Made by a program: the position numbers and the translations under genes. A stretch of 64,000 nt of DNA, from assembly GCA_902801325.1 (NCBI GenBank), contig CADCHQ010000012.1, positions 62,001 to 126,000 of the forward strand, read 5' to 3'. Shown piece after piece: positions 11,676 through 19,944 of this stretch; within the stretch, counting starts at the first letter, position 1, and the number at the start of each line of letters is the position of its first letter. The notes under the pieces were generated by a model, which saw nothing but the letters and a program-made list of their open reading frames with translations, was not told where the DNA came from and ran no database searches. This DNA comes from an uncultured Bacteroidales bacterium (GTDB lineage: Bacteria; Bacteroidota; Bacteroidia; Bacteroidales; Bacteroidaceae).

Positions 11676-14294
11676 TTGAAGAAAAGAGCATATATTTTTA
11701 CCCTGATGTTGCTTGTGACTTTGCAGGCAGCAGCACAGTACATATCCGGAACGATTACTGACAAGCAGTACGGCGAGCCCATGCCCGGCGTACGCATTCG
11801 CTATGCCGAGAGCCAGCGTCCGTTGGCCGTCTCCGATGTCAACGGTCATTACCGCATCGCAGCCCGCAAGGGCAACCTCCAGTTCTCCATGATTGGCTAC
11901 GACACGTATGCTGTCACCATCAAACAGGTGAAGGCACAGAAAATCAATGTCAGCATGGTGGAGGGCAACGAGAACATGAAGGAGGTGGTTATCACCGAAC
12001 GCAAGGGAAAGTACAGCCGTAAGGACAACCCTGCCGTGGAACTGATGAAGAAGGTCATTGCGGCCAAGAAAGCCAGTGACCTCCGTACACACGACTTTTT
12101 TAGCTACCAAAAGTACGAGAAGATGACCTTGGCGCTGAACGAGTTCACGGAAAAGGTCTTCGAGGACGACCACTTCAAGCACTTCCCTTTCCTGAAGGAC
12201 CATGTCGAGGTGTGCCCCGAGACGGGTAAGCTTATTCTGCCGCTTACCGTCGAGGAAAAGGTGAGTCAGCAAATCTATCGTCGCGACCCCAAGACGGAGA
12301 AGACCATTGTCTTCGGTAAGCGCAACGAGGGCGTTACCGACCTTATCAATACGGGCGACATCGTGACAAACATGCTTGCCGACTGCTTCACCGATGTGGA
12401 CATCTACCAGGAAGATGTGCGCCTGCTCCAGTTCCCCTTTATCAGCCCCATCTCCACGGGCAAGGCCATTAGTTTCTACCGTTACTATCTGGCCGACACA
12501 CTCGACATCGATGACCAACCCTGCATCAAGGTCGACTTCACTCCCAACAATCCTCAGGACTTCGGTTTCTCAGGTTCGCTCTATGTGATGACGGATTCCA
12601 CCTACCGCCTGCGTCAGGCCCACCTAAGCATCCCACAGCGCAGTGATGTCAACTTCGTGGAGCACATGGACATTATGCTCGACTTCGAGACCTTGCCTAC
12701 GGGCGAACAGGTGGTTGCCGACAATAAGATGATAGTCCAGCTCAAACTGGCCTCCTTCATCCAAAGACTGCAGGTGGAGCGCACCGTTCGCTTCAAGAAC
12801 TTCGACTTCACAGCCATCCCTGAGCGATCGTTTAAGATACGTGGCGATGTCAAGGAAGAGAGTTCGGCCCAGATGCGCGACGATGAGTTCTGGGAAGAAT
12901 ATCGTCCCGAACCCCTCACCCAGAGCGAGAGTCAGATGAACGTACTGCTTCGCCGTGTGCAGGACATAAAGGGCATGAAGTATGTCATCTGGGTTGCCAA
13001 GGCCTTCATAGAGAACTTCGTCGAAACCAGCATCAATCCCAAGCACCCCAGCAAGGTGGACATCGGTCCCGTCAATACGATGATCGGTTCCAACTGGGTC
13101 GAGGGCTTCCGTCTGCGTGCATCGGCTCAGACCACGGCAAACCTGAGTCCGCACTGGTTCATGAAGGGATACGTCAAGTATGGCTTTGGTGACAAACGCT
13201 GGAAAGGCATGGGCGAACTCACATACTCCTTCAACAAGAAGGATTATCTCCCACGTGAGTATCCCGTTCACAACCTGACTTTCACGTATACCAATGATAT
13301 CATCGCCCCCAGCGATAAGTATCTGCCCACCGACAAGGACAATGTCTTCGTGGCGTGGAAGTGGACGAAGGTGCACCACATGAACTATTTCGAGCGTTTC
13401 AACCTGCTCTACGACTGGGAGTGGGAAAACGGCATGCGACTCAACATCCAGTTGCGTCGTGAGTGGAACGAAGGGGCAGGAGCCCTCTTCTACCAGACAC
13501 TTTCCAACGGACTCTATGACCCCGAGCGCGGTTGGATGCCCGATCCTACGGGTCAGATGCAAAAGCGCATCACCTTTGCCGAGGCAACGGTCAGCCTCAA
13601 ATACCAGCCCGGTGCGACCTATGTCAATACCAAACAGCGCCGATTGCCCACAAACTTCGACTCGCCCATCTTTGGCATCAGTCACACGGTAGGCCTAAAG
13701 GGCATTTGGGGTAGCCAGTACAACTACAACTTCACTGAGGCAACCATCTACAAGCGCTTCTGGCTCCACTCGTGGGGTAAGATAAACATGATGCTCAAGG
13801 GTGGCGTGCAGTGGAACAAGGTGCCTTTCCCCTTCCTCATTATGCCTGCTGCCAACCTTTCGTACATCCTTGAGGACAACACCTTCAACCTTATCGACAA
13901 CATGGAGTTCCTCAACGACCGCTACACTTCTGCCATGGTGCTGTGGGACATGAACGGTAAGTTACTCAACCGCATTCCCTTGCTCAAGAAACTGAAATGG
14001 CGCGAGTCGATAGGCTTCAATGCCCTGTGGGGAACGCTGACGGATAAGAACAACCCCTTCCTTGAGAAGAACCAGGGCGACCCGCTCCTGATGTATTTCC
14101 CCGGCGAGTTTAAGAATGGACAGTACCAGTACCTGTCGCATGTCATGGACCGCAAGAAGCCTTACGTGGAAATGGTAGTGGGCATCCACAACATCTTCAA
14201 GCTCATCCAGCTCGAATACATCCATCGCCTCAACTATCACTATCCCGGCACCCAGAAGTGGGGCATACGCACTACCTTCCGCATGTCGTTCTGA
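11676..14294 (+). CDS. DUF5686 / carboxypeptidase-like regulatory domain outer-membrane protein
   Basis: 872 residues starting at TTG (no ATG fits; the next residues are a good signal peptide, MKKRAYIFTLMLLVTLQAAA, with cleavage near QAAAQ). Residues about 20-100 are a carboxypeptidase-D-like beta-sandwich (ISGTITDKQYGEPMPGVRI, IGYDTYAV), as found at the N-terminus of TonB-dependent receptors. The rest matches my memory of the DUF5686 family and ends in alternating-hydrophobic strands with a terminal Phe (TFRMSF), as in outer-membrane beta-barrels. The role is unknown; surface location is inferred. The TTG start is unusual among its neighbours. Confidence 0.75.
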   Translation: MKKRAYIFTLMLLVTLQAAAQYISGTITDKQYGEPMPGVRIRYAESQRPLAVSDVNGHYRIAARKGNLQFSMIGYDTYAVTIKQVKAQKINVSMVEGNENMKEVVITERKGKYSRKDNPAVELMKKVIAAKKASDLRTHDFFSYQKYEKMTLALNEFTEKVFEDDHFKHFPFLKDHVEVCPETGKLILPLTVEEKVSQQIYRRDPKTEKTIVFGKRNEGVTDLINTGDIVTNMLADCFTDVDIYQEDVRLLQFPFISPISTGKAISFYRYYLADTLDIDDQPCIKVDFTPNNPQDFGFSGSLYVMTDSTYRLRQAHLSIPQRSDVNFVEHMDIMLDFETLPTGEQVVADNKMIVQLKLASFIQRLQVERTVRFKNFDFTAIPERSFKIRGDVKEESSAQMRDDEFWEEYRPEPLTQSESQMNVLLRRVQDIKGMKYVIWVAKAFIENFVETSINPKHPSKVDIGPVNTMIGSNWVEGFRLRASAQTTANLSPHWFMKGYVKYGFGDKRWKGMGELTYSFNKKDYLPREYPVHNLTFTYTNDIIAPSDKYLPTDKDNVFVAWKWTKVHHMNYFERFNLLYDWEWENGMRLNIQLRREWNEGAGALFYQTLSNGLYDPERGWMPDPTGQMQKRITFAEATVSLKYQPGATYVNTKQRRLPTNFDSPIFGISHTVGLKGIWGSQYNYNFTEATIYKRFWLHSWGKINMMLKGGVQWNKVPFPFLIMPAANLSYILEDNTFNLIDNMEFLNDRYTSAMVLWDMNGKLLNRIPLLKKLKWRESIGFNALWGTLTDKNNPFLEKNQGDPLLMYFPGEFKNGQYQYLSHVMDRKKPYVEMVVGIHNIFKLIQLEYIHRLNYHYPGTQKWGIRTTFRMSF

Positions 14295-14319
14295 TGAGGT
14301 AAATAAAGTTAGGTTTTTA

Positions 14320-14351
14320 TTTGGAAATCCCCTCTTTTTTTACTATCTTTG
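14320..14351 (+). promoter_or_regulatory. Promoter P1 upstream of the HU/winged-helix gene
   Basis: TTTG (14320-14323), a 20-nt spacer and TATCTTTG (14344-14351). The expected transcript start is near 14358, so a transcript from here would run through both tandem arrays before the gene at 14634. Confidence 0.75.
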
Positions 14352-14393
14352 TATCGACATCATAGGCCTCGTTAGGGCGAATGTTGCAAAAGG

Positions 14394-14477
14394 TTGCACG
14401 GCGTGAGATAAATATTTCACGACGTGCAACATTCGTTTCAGGGCGTGCGACAATCATTTCACGCCTGAGTTTTGGTT
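14394..14477. repeat. 21-bp tandem array with CACGnCGTG palindromic core
   Basis: Four units with an exact 21-bp period, anchored at 14394, 14415, 14436 and 14457. By eye the consensus is TTTCACGRCGTGCRACAWTCR, degenerate in the second half; a weak fifth unit may precede at 14373. The cores read CACGGCGTG, CACGACGTG, CAGGGCGTG and CACGCC, i.e. a nine-base palindrome decaying at the 3' end. Units 1 and 2 together can also form a long hairpin (GTTGCACG with CGTGCAAC). There are no spacers, so it is not a CRISPR. Confidence 0.75.
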
Positions 14478-14502
14478 ATCCTCCAATAATTTATTACCTT
14501 TG
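14471..14502 (+). promoter_or_regulatory. Promoter P2 upstream of the HU/winged-helix gene
   Basis: TTTG (14471-14474), a 20-nt spacer and TACCTTTG (14495-14502). The -33 element overlaps the last unit of the 21-bp array and the 22-bp array begins 18 nt after the -7 element, so the arrays bracket this promoter. Confidence 0.75.
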
Positions 14503-14520
14503 CCTCCTAAGAGCGAGGCT

Positions 14521-14608
14521 TTATCCTCCTAGGCGTTTGAACTTATCCTCCTAGGCGTTCGGACGATTCCCCTTAGGCGTGTGAAGCCGTGCTCCTATAA
14601 ACGCGTAT
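14521..14608. repeat. 22-bp tandem array with CCTAGG core
   Basis: Unit TTATCCTCCTAGGCGTTTGA plus AC (14521-14542) is repeated at 14543 and 14565, with a strongly diverged fourth unit at 14587-14608. Units one and two differ at two or three bases; unit three reads CCTTAGGCG in the core. It lies in the predicted 5' leader of the gene at 14634 and shares the CCTAGGC core with the array at 46.5 kb. Confidence 0.8.
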
Positions 14609-14633
14609 CAAAATACCTAAATGATAGAACACA

Positions 14634-15281
14634 ATGCTTACTTATTACAAACGAGAGATTGCCGACCTCAACGGCACGGGTGAGAAGCAGTACCGGTATG
14701 AAGTGCGGTCGTCGGGCACCTACGACCTTGAGTCTCTGGCCCAGAAACTAAGGCAAAGCTACCGGGCCATTGGTGCGAGTGAAGTCGTCGGCATCGTCAA
14801 CGGTGTAGTGCAGGCAATGGCCAAGGCCCTGGCCGAAGGCTACACAGTGTCCATCGACGGGCTGGGCAGCTTCTCCCTCAGCCTCGGGATGCACGAGTAC
14901 AGCGCCAACACCCGTCCCGAAGAACAGCAGGGCGAGCCCAACGCCTCGCGCATCTATGTCCGTGGAGTCAACGTCCGTGTCTCGCCTGACTTGGTCAAGG
15001 ACATCAACCTCCTCTGTTGTGGCCGTTTCCGTCGTGAGACAGGTGGTGCCGTAGCCATACGTCAGCCTCGTGGAACCCGCGAGCAGCGCATCGGACAAGC
15101 CCTCGCTCTCATCCGCGAGCAAGGTTACATGCGCCTGGCCGACTATGCCCGCCTGATGCAAATCTCCCACAGCACTGCCAGTCGCGAACTGAAGTCTTTC
15201 TGCCAGGACCCCGATGTCCCCATCCGCGCCAGTGGCCGCGGTCCCAGCCGCCTCTTTGTGGAGAGCAAGGTGAATCAGTGA
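14634..15281 (+). CDS. HU-like DNA-binding protein fused to a winged-helix domain
   Basis: 215 residues. Residues about 1-125 resemble the Bacteroidota HU-HIG family: LTYYKREIADLNGTGEKQYR, a helix that includes AQKLRQSYRAIGASEVVGIV, then VSIDGLGSFSLSL, the strand that leads into the DNA-binding arm. Residues about 145-210 look like a winged helix (REQRIGQALALIREQGYMRL, then ADYARLMQISHSTASRELKS and a short wing). HU proteins bend DNA; the extra domain suggests sequence-directed binding. The gene sits directly downstream of two promoters and two helically phased palindromic arrays, which makes autoregulation through those arrays a reasonable hypothesis. It faces the TPR/HTH regulator with a 3-nt gap. 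Confidence 0.75.
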   Translation: MLTYYKREIADLNGTGEKQYRYEVRSSGTYDLESLAQKLRQSYRAIGASEVVGIVNGVVQAMAKALAEGYTVSIDGLGSFSLSLGMHEYSANTRPEEQQGEPNASRIYVRGVNVRVSPDLVKDINLLCCGRFRRETGGAVAIRQPRGTREQRIGQALALIREQGYMRLADYARLMQISHSTASRELKSFCQDPDVPIRASGRGPSRLFVESKVNQ

Positions 15282-15284
15282 GAT

Positions 15285-16991
15285 TTATAGACTCAGCTTC
15301 TCGCCGAACCGCTTCATCCAGCGCCAGGCAGTGACGCGCGACAGGTCGGTCAGGTTCTGTATCTCGGAGTTTGTCAGCCCTATGCGCATCAGGTAGCACA
15401 CCTGCATCTGCTGTTCGCTGATTCGTCCCAGCCTCTCCAGCACGTCTTCGTGGAATGTCGGGTACAACTCATCCACAGCCCTATACAGTTGTCTCCAGTC
15501 GCGGTTGTTCATCTGCCGTTTCCCTCGGGCCGACTCCTTGATGCCTCTGGTCACCTCCTCGGCGGAAGATTCCAGTTCTGACTGGTGCAGCAGGCGCACA
15601 AACGTCTTGTTCTGCTCAATCCTGTCCTCCAGCTGCTTCTCCTTCTCCTTCAGTTCCGTGTCATACCGGCCTATCTCCTGGTTCATCTGCTCCAGTTCCC
15701 GGTCCTTCTCTCTCAGCGACTCCCGTTGCCTTTCCAGTTCCCTATTTCTCTGAGCGATACTCTCCTCCAGTTCGCTCTTCTCCTCCTTCAGTCGGGTAAG
15801 TGCATGGGTGAGGGAGAGCATCTCATGAAGCCTCTTGTTGCGCCGGTAGATGCTTGTGGCCACTATCGCTAAAATGACGATGGAAGACAGGAGGGATATG
15901 ACGACAAGTAAATGCCGTGCCTGTTCCTGCTCCTCCCTCATCCGCTGCTCCTCCCTCTCGTTCTTGTTATATTGATACATATTGTTGACCGTGGCAGCCA
16001 TCTCTTGCCTTTTCCCAAGGTCAAGGGCAGTACTTGCATCGGCAAAGGCTACGGCATATTTTGCGGTTTGCTTGTCATCCCCTCGCTTATGGTAAATACG
16101 GATGAGCTGCTTGGCTGCATTGTATCTATTCTCGAGAGATGTGTCCTCAAGCACCTTAGAACAATAATATATGCTTGAATCAATCTCATTTTTCATTCTA
16201 AAGTATTCTGCTATGGCCATTATATTCTCTGCTGATGGTTTTGAAGATAGTTTCTTTGTAATACCGTATGCAATATCAGCATTCTTCTTTTCCCTCAAAT
16301 AGGAAGTATGATATAATAGGGGATAGAGGAGGTCTGTTTCCTTTTGTTCATCAGGGTGTGTTAAGATGTGCTCTAAGGCCATATTGTAAACTTTTTGTGC
16401 TTGTGACAAACTATCCAGCCGGAGATATGTCTCTCCCGCATGCATCATAGTTCTTGCATCTAATATATTTAGTTCCTTTGCTATTTGTATTTCTTTCTTT
16501 GCAATGTCCAACGCGTTTTTGTAATCTTGCACTGCGTAATATACACAATGTAGATTGGAATATGTATTTCTGAGTATAATTGAGTCACATCTCTTTGCAT
16601 TCAAGGCGGTTTCTATGGCTTGCAGGTAATATTTCATGGCTCTTGGTGTATCATGCAGGTCTCGGTAAACACTTCCAGCATAATAAAAGGTTTCTTGCTT
16701 CTCAAGGTCGGTCCCCTTTTTTCCGTAATAGTCTATCAGTTCTTTTATCTTTATGTCCGATGTGGCAGAAATGTAGGCTTTGTCATGCAGCCGTATGCTG
16801 AGCAGGTCATATTCCTTTTGCAGGTATTCTGGCGACTTACGGATGTCCGTTTCAATGGAGTCTAACATTTGCAGGGCCAGTTTAGGGTCCCTGTTGCCCA
16901 TCGTACGGATTTCCCCCATTCTCTCCTTTAGTTCGTTACTGCTGCATGCCACAAAGAGCATTATGATGATACAAATGATTATGTTTCTCAT
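15285..16991 (-). CDS. Membrane-spanning TPR sensor with cytoplasmic coiled coil and LuxR-like HTH
   Basis: 568 residues from the ATG at 16991 (MRNIIICIIIMLFVACSS); the frame extends further upstream but the promoter at 17017-17048 rules that out. The N-terminus is a signal or lipoprotein anchor (Cys16). TPR-like helical pairs fill about residues 30-340 (for example YYAGSVYRDLHDTPRAMKYY). A single transmembrane helix lies near 360-385 (HLLVVISLLSSIVILAIVAT), then a charged coiled coil to about 470, and a C-terminal helix-turn-helix (EQQMQVCYLMRIGLTNSEIQ, then NLTDLSRVTAWRWMKRFGEK). This is a one-component transmembrane regulator: TPRs outside, DNA binding inside. It is divergent from the secreted-protein gene at 17306, its likeliest target. 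Confidence 0.75.
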   Translation of the reverse strand: MRNIIICIIIMLFVACSSNELKERMGEIRTMGNRDPKLALQMLDSIETDIRKSPEYLQKEYDLLSIRLHDKAYISATSDIKIKELIDYYGKKGTDLEKQETFYYAGSVYRDLHDTPRAMKYYLQAIETALNAKRCDSIILRNTYSNLHCVYYAVQDYKNALDIAKKEIQIAKELNILDARTMMHAGETYLRLDSLSQAQKVYNMALEHILTHPDEQKETDLLYPLLYHTSYLREKKNADIAYGITKKLSSKPSAENIMAIAEYFRMKNEIDSSIYYCSKVLEDTSLENRYNAAKQLIRIYHKRGDDKQTAKYAVAFADASTALDLGKRQEMAATVNNMYQYNKNEREEQRMREEQEQARHLLVVISLLSSIVILAIVATSIYRRNKRLHEMLSLTHALTRLKEEKSELEESIAQRNRELERQRESLREKDRELEQMNQEIGRYDTELKEKEKQLEDRIEQNKTFVRLLHQSELESSAEEVTRGIKESARGKRQMNNRDWRQLYRAVDELYPTFHEDVLERLGRISEQQMQVCYLMRIGLTNSEIQNLTDLSRVTAWRWMKRFGEKLSL

Positions 16992-17016
16992 TGTTCTATA
17001 TTGATTGTTTGTGCAA

Positions 17017-17048
17017 CAAAGATACGTACAAATTCTCGATAAATCAAG
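17017..17048 (-). promoter_or_regulatory. Promoter of the TPR/HTH regulator
   Basis: On the minus strand: CTTG (complement of 17045-17048), a 20-nt spacer and TATCTTTG (complement of 17017-17024), 25 nt before the ATG. It places the transcript start well downstream of the upstream in-frame ATG at 17102. Confidence 0.75.
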
Positions 17049-17213
17049 AAAGAAACTCCCTCTTTTTGTTTCACTTTGTTTCAATATGGCATAGAGAAAC
17101 ACATTGAAACACGAAATATTTGTAGGTTAACTCAGAAACATGGAACTTTGCATCGCCAATAGTTACAAATAAGGAATATTTATGAGAAGTATCATGTATG
17201 AGTGTTAAAATGG

Positions 17214-17305
17214 ATTTAAATATTGTTAATCCTTTGCCCCGATGAGGGATTATCCTTAATTTTGCGGCAGATGATGTGATAAACACTATATAATAGGATG
17301 TTACC
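17214..17305 (+). promoter_or_regulatory. Duplicated promoter region, copy A, with palindrome in the spacer
   Basis: TTTG (17233-17236), a 20-nt spacer and TAATTTTG (17257-17264). The spacer contains GGGATTATCCTT, one base short of the palindrome AAGGATTATCCTT found at the same place in copy B. From ATTTAAATATTG at 17214 to the ATG, about four-fifths of positions match the region before 19142 by eye. The rest of the 314-nt divergent gap (16992-17305) holds the regulator's promoter and nothing else recognised. Confidence 0.75.
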
Positions 17306-18949
17306 ATGAAAAGGAATTTACTTGTCTTTTTTGCCCTTCTAGTTTGCTTGACGGGCTATGCCCAGTTTGACGGACTGGTCAGCGTGGAATCTGCACCCGT
17401 ATTGGCAGATGAGAATGACGGCTTGATAGGTGAGATGCTGATGAGAGCTGACAAAAGGCTGGAAACTTCGACCAACTATAGCAAGTTGGACGACAATACG
17501 TCGCTGATGGAATATACGTTCACGGCAAAGGAGGATGTGACTAATCCCAGAATCCTAGTGGCATTCTCGCATGTGGAGAAACCCCTGTGGTGGATGATAC
17601 CTGCTACGAAATACAACAGCATAGACAGAAATGTGTCTGTTCAGAAGCGGGGAGACAAACCGTCGCAACAGTTTGGCGTATATTCATGGCAGCGAACGAG
17701 TGTGCCAGGTTTGGCTTATACGGAGGGAAATAAATATGCCGTGGCAACATGGTCGGATGGAAACTGTGCGGCAACTCTCCTTCCGACGAAAGGAAAAGCC
17801 TTGCACTGTCTGATGTGGCCAGAGCTGGACAACCCTGTGGGCAATGGGTTTGAGCTGGAGGAGGATGAGGCAGGGGTCCCGACGGGTTCTCGGTCATGGG
17901 AAGTTGGGGACTATAACTTTGCCCCCAAGGATCATGTCATGATGAAGAAAGGCGAAAAGAAGGTAATACGCATGTATATCTACACCGCTTTCGTCAAACC
18001 CAACCATGCGGCCATGAGCGGGGTGCTGCGTTCGGCGTGGAACTTGGCAAAGGCTCCTGCATTGCCTAAGGTGAATGATAAAAAGTTGTGGAAGGATGGC
18101 ATCGGACGGATAAAGGATCAACCATGGACTGGTGTGGAGAGCCTCGCAGTTGCCAACGTTTTGCTGGCTGATTACGCGCAGAAGGGCGGTAAGGGTTCGT
18201 TCTCTAAGGGCGTGGAGTTGTTGAACAAGGCGTTTGACGTGGAATGGAAATCCCTGACAGGTCGACAACAGGCTGAGTTGGCAGTTGGGCTGTTGCGTGC
18301 CGATGCTTTGGCTATCAAATGTGGAAAGCCAAGGCCCCAATGCAGGGAGAGGGCACTTGAAATCTGCCAGTACATTTTGGGTGAGCAATACCCCGATGGA
18401 GTATGGAATAAGGAAGGTCATTACTATCTGCCTGCCATACTGTCGGCTTATGACGCGACGAAGGACAATGCTTACCTGCAAGCTGCCCAGAAGGGGTATG
18501 AACCCTTCATGGCGACCTTGAGAGGAAATGATGCCAACTGGTGGTGGGGAGCTGTGGACCGAGATTCGGCTTTCCCTTTGCTTCAAGCGGCCCTGCGGCT
18601 ATACAAACATACAGGCGAAGATTCCTTCCTGCAGGATGCTGTCTTGGCATCAAGTTTCCTGAGCACATGGCTGTGGCACAGCGACGTGACATGGCCAGTG
18701 AAAGGTGGACAAACAGGACTGGGGTATCATACATTCGGCCTGAGCCGTCCTTCGACGGATTGCCCGCAGTTCGACATTGAGGCTTGCCGATGGGTGCCCG
18801 AGTGGATAGAACTGGCGAAGCTGACGGGCGACAGACAGTGGCAGGAGAAGGCCGAGGCGGTCTGGAAGTCGTCGGCACAGATTGCCTCGCAGACCCGTGA
18901 GGTGAGGCCGGTGGCTGTACAATTGGATGTGTTGCAACGTTTTCGTTAA
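17306..18949 (+). CDS. Secreted protein with (alpha/alpha)-barrel glycosidase-like C-terminal half, function unknown
   Basis: 547 residues with a clear signal peptide (MKRNLLVFFALLVCLTGYAQ). Residues about 30-240 look like a beta-sandwich (EYTFTAKEDVTNPRILVAF, WWMIPATKYN). Residues about 250-547 are paired helices with aromatic and acidic residues (GEQYPDGVWNKEGHYYLPAI, NDANWWWGAVDRDSAFPLLQ), as in six-hairpin glycoside hydrolases and lyases. No family can be named with confidence. The stop codon lies inside a sequence repeated 79 bp downstream (18935 and 19014), so the C-terminus may have been cut by a local rearrangement. It shares its promoter sequence with the next gene and may answer to the divergent TPR/HTH regulator. 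Confidence 0.6.
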   Translation: MKRNLLVFFALLVCLTGYAQFDGLVSVESAPVLADENDGLIGEMLMRADKRLETSTNYSKLDDNTSLMEYTFTAKEDVTNPRILVAFSHVEKPLWWMIPATKYNSIDRNVSVQKRGDKPSQQFGVYSWQRTSVPGLAYTEGNKYAVATWSDGNCAATLLPTKGKALHCLMWPELDNPVGNGFELEEDEAGVPTGSRSWEVGDYNFAPKDHVMMKKGEKKVIRMYIYTAFVKPNHAAMSGVLRSAWNLAKAPALPKVNDKKLWKDGIGRIKDQPWTGVESLAVANVLLADYAQKGGKGSFSKGVELLNKAFDVEWKSLTGRQQAELAVGLLRADALAIKCGKPRPQCRERALEICQYILGEQYPDGVWNKEGHYYLPAILSAYDATKDNAYLQAAQKGYEPFMATLRGNDANWWWGAVDRDSAFPLLQAALRLYKHTGEDSFLQDAVLASSFLSTWLWHSDVTWPVKGGQTGLGYHTFGLSRPSTDCPQFDIEACRWVPEWIELAKLTGDRQWQEKAEAVWKSSAQIASQTREVRPVAVQLDVLQRFR

Positions 18950-19047
18950 GCCAGATGGGCAGAGTGAAACTTGCTTCGGCTCTGCCATGGCGAGAAAATG
19001 TGGGATGCAAATCCAACGTTTTCGTTAAGCCAGCGTTAAGCCAGATG
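18935..19047. repeat. Direct repeat at the end of the gene at 17306
   Basis: CAACGTTTTCGTTAAGCCAG occurs at 18935-18954 and 19014-19033, and CGTTAAGCCAGATG is repeated once more at 19034-19047. The first copy includes the stop codon of the upstream gene. A 7-bp hairpin (GGCAGAG/CTCTGCC, about 18958-18987) lies between copies but lacks a U-run. Confidence 0.8.
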
Positions 19048-19050
19048 CTC

Positions 19051-19141
19051 ATTTAAATATTGTTAATCCCTTGTCTCGATAAAGGATTATCCTTAATTTT
19101 GCGACAAATGATATGTTAAAGCAATATAATAGGGACTGACC
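19051..19141 (+). promoter_or_regulatory. Duplicated promoter region, copy B, with perfect palindrome AAGGATTATCCTT
   Basis: CTTG (19070-19073), a 20-nt spacer and TAATTTTG (19094-19101). The 13-bp odd palindrome AAGGATTATCCTT (19083-19095) abuts and overlaps the -7 element, a position where a dimeric regulator would block the polymerase. It is homologous to the promoter of the gene at 17306, down to the ACCATGAAAAG start region. Confidence 0.75.
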
Positions 19142-19897
19142 ATGAAAAGAACTTTGTTAATTGTCTTGGCTTTTGTGATGTGTGCCATGTCGCCGTTGCA
19201 GATTAGTGCAAAGAAGGTGGCGGAGAGTGAGGGGAACCTGTTCTATACATTCCCTAATGGCTCCGTGATAAATTCCTTGTTGGCGGATATACGGACGGAG
19301 GGCATCCAGGCGGTGTTTGTTGACATGCATGCCATGGCAGGTTCGCTCTGTAACAGGTATATTCAGGGCGACAGGGATGTGCCATCGTCGAGCATCGAAT
19401 TTTGTGCCTATGGCGCGTGTCATAAGATAGAGGATGTTGCAGCCTTTAAAGCCTTCATCGAGGGCCTGAAAGCGTATAACGACACTTGCAGGGCGAAGGT
19501 GAAACTCTACGGAATAGACTGTTCCACCTCTCCGTCATCGTGGTGCCCGGAACTTAATCGTGTGCCGGAGTACAAGGCAACGACCCTGCCCGATTCGCTG
19601 GAGCGCTATTGCTTGGATGAGGATATCAATATCTATCAGCAAGCCAAGAGAACGGCTAAGATGATGGAGAGGGAACGGAAGCGCTTCGGCCTGCTGCTGG
19701 GCGAGGATTATCCCATTTGGCTTCGCTACATCAAGGCATTGAGTAAGAAGTCGGCTACGCTTTCGTACCGTTTTGATGCTGAAAAGATTGACAAGCTCCT
19801 TGCTGACGACTATCGTTGGCTGAACAAGTGGGTGCCGGGCAGAAAAGTGGTGGTCTGCTCGCCGAACTTCAAATCGGTAATAGAGCCAGGACATTGA
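19142..19897 (+). CDS. Secreted protein resembling part of the erythromycin-esterase family
   Basis: 251 residues with a signal peptide (MKRTLLIVLAFVMCAMSPLQ, cleavage near ISA). The stretch NRYIQGD followed by AFIEGLKAYNDTCRAKVKLY and GIDC resembles the conserved core of erythromycin esterases (NRYVxG, WLRxYN, VxxYGxD). The family's N-terminal GExTHG motif is absent, the C-terminal HNxH region is not preserved (KVVVCSPNFKS), and the protein is far shorter than the usual 400 or so residues. It may be a degenerate or repurposed copy; resistance activity is not supported. Its promoter is homologous to that of the preceding secreted-protein gene. Confidence 0.45.
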   Translation: MKRTLLIVLAFVMCAMSPLQISAKKVAESEGNLFYTFPNGSVINSLLADIRTEGIQAVFVDMHAMAGSLCNRYIQGDRDVPSSSIEFCAYGACHKIEDVAAFKAFIEGLKAYNDTCRAKVKLYGIDCSTSPSSWCPELNRVPEYKATTLPDSLERYCLDEDINIYQQAKRTAKMMERERKRFGLLLGEDYPIWLRYIKALSKKSATLSYRFDAEKIDKLLADDYRWLNKWVPGRKVVVCSPNFKSVIEPGH

Positions 19898-19944
19898 ATG
19901 TGCTTTCTTTTGTCGAGTAACAGGTAGCCCAAAAGTGTTTTGAA

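Noticed and set aside
11676..11678. Possible missing 5' end of the DUF5686 gene because of the TTG start
   Set aside because: The TTG is followed directly by a complete signal peptide, and no alternative ATG gives one.
19142..19897. Macrolide resistance gene
   Set aside because: Only part of the esterase pattern is present and key catalytic motifs are missing.
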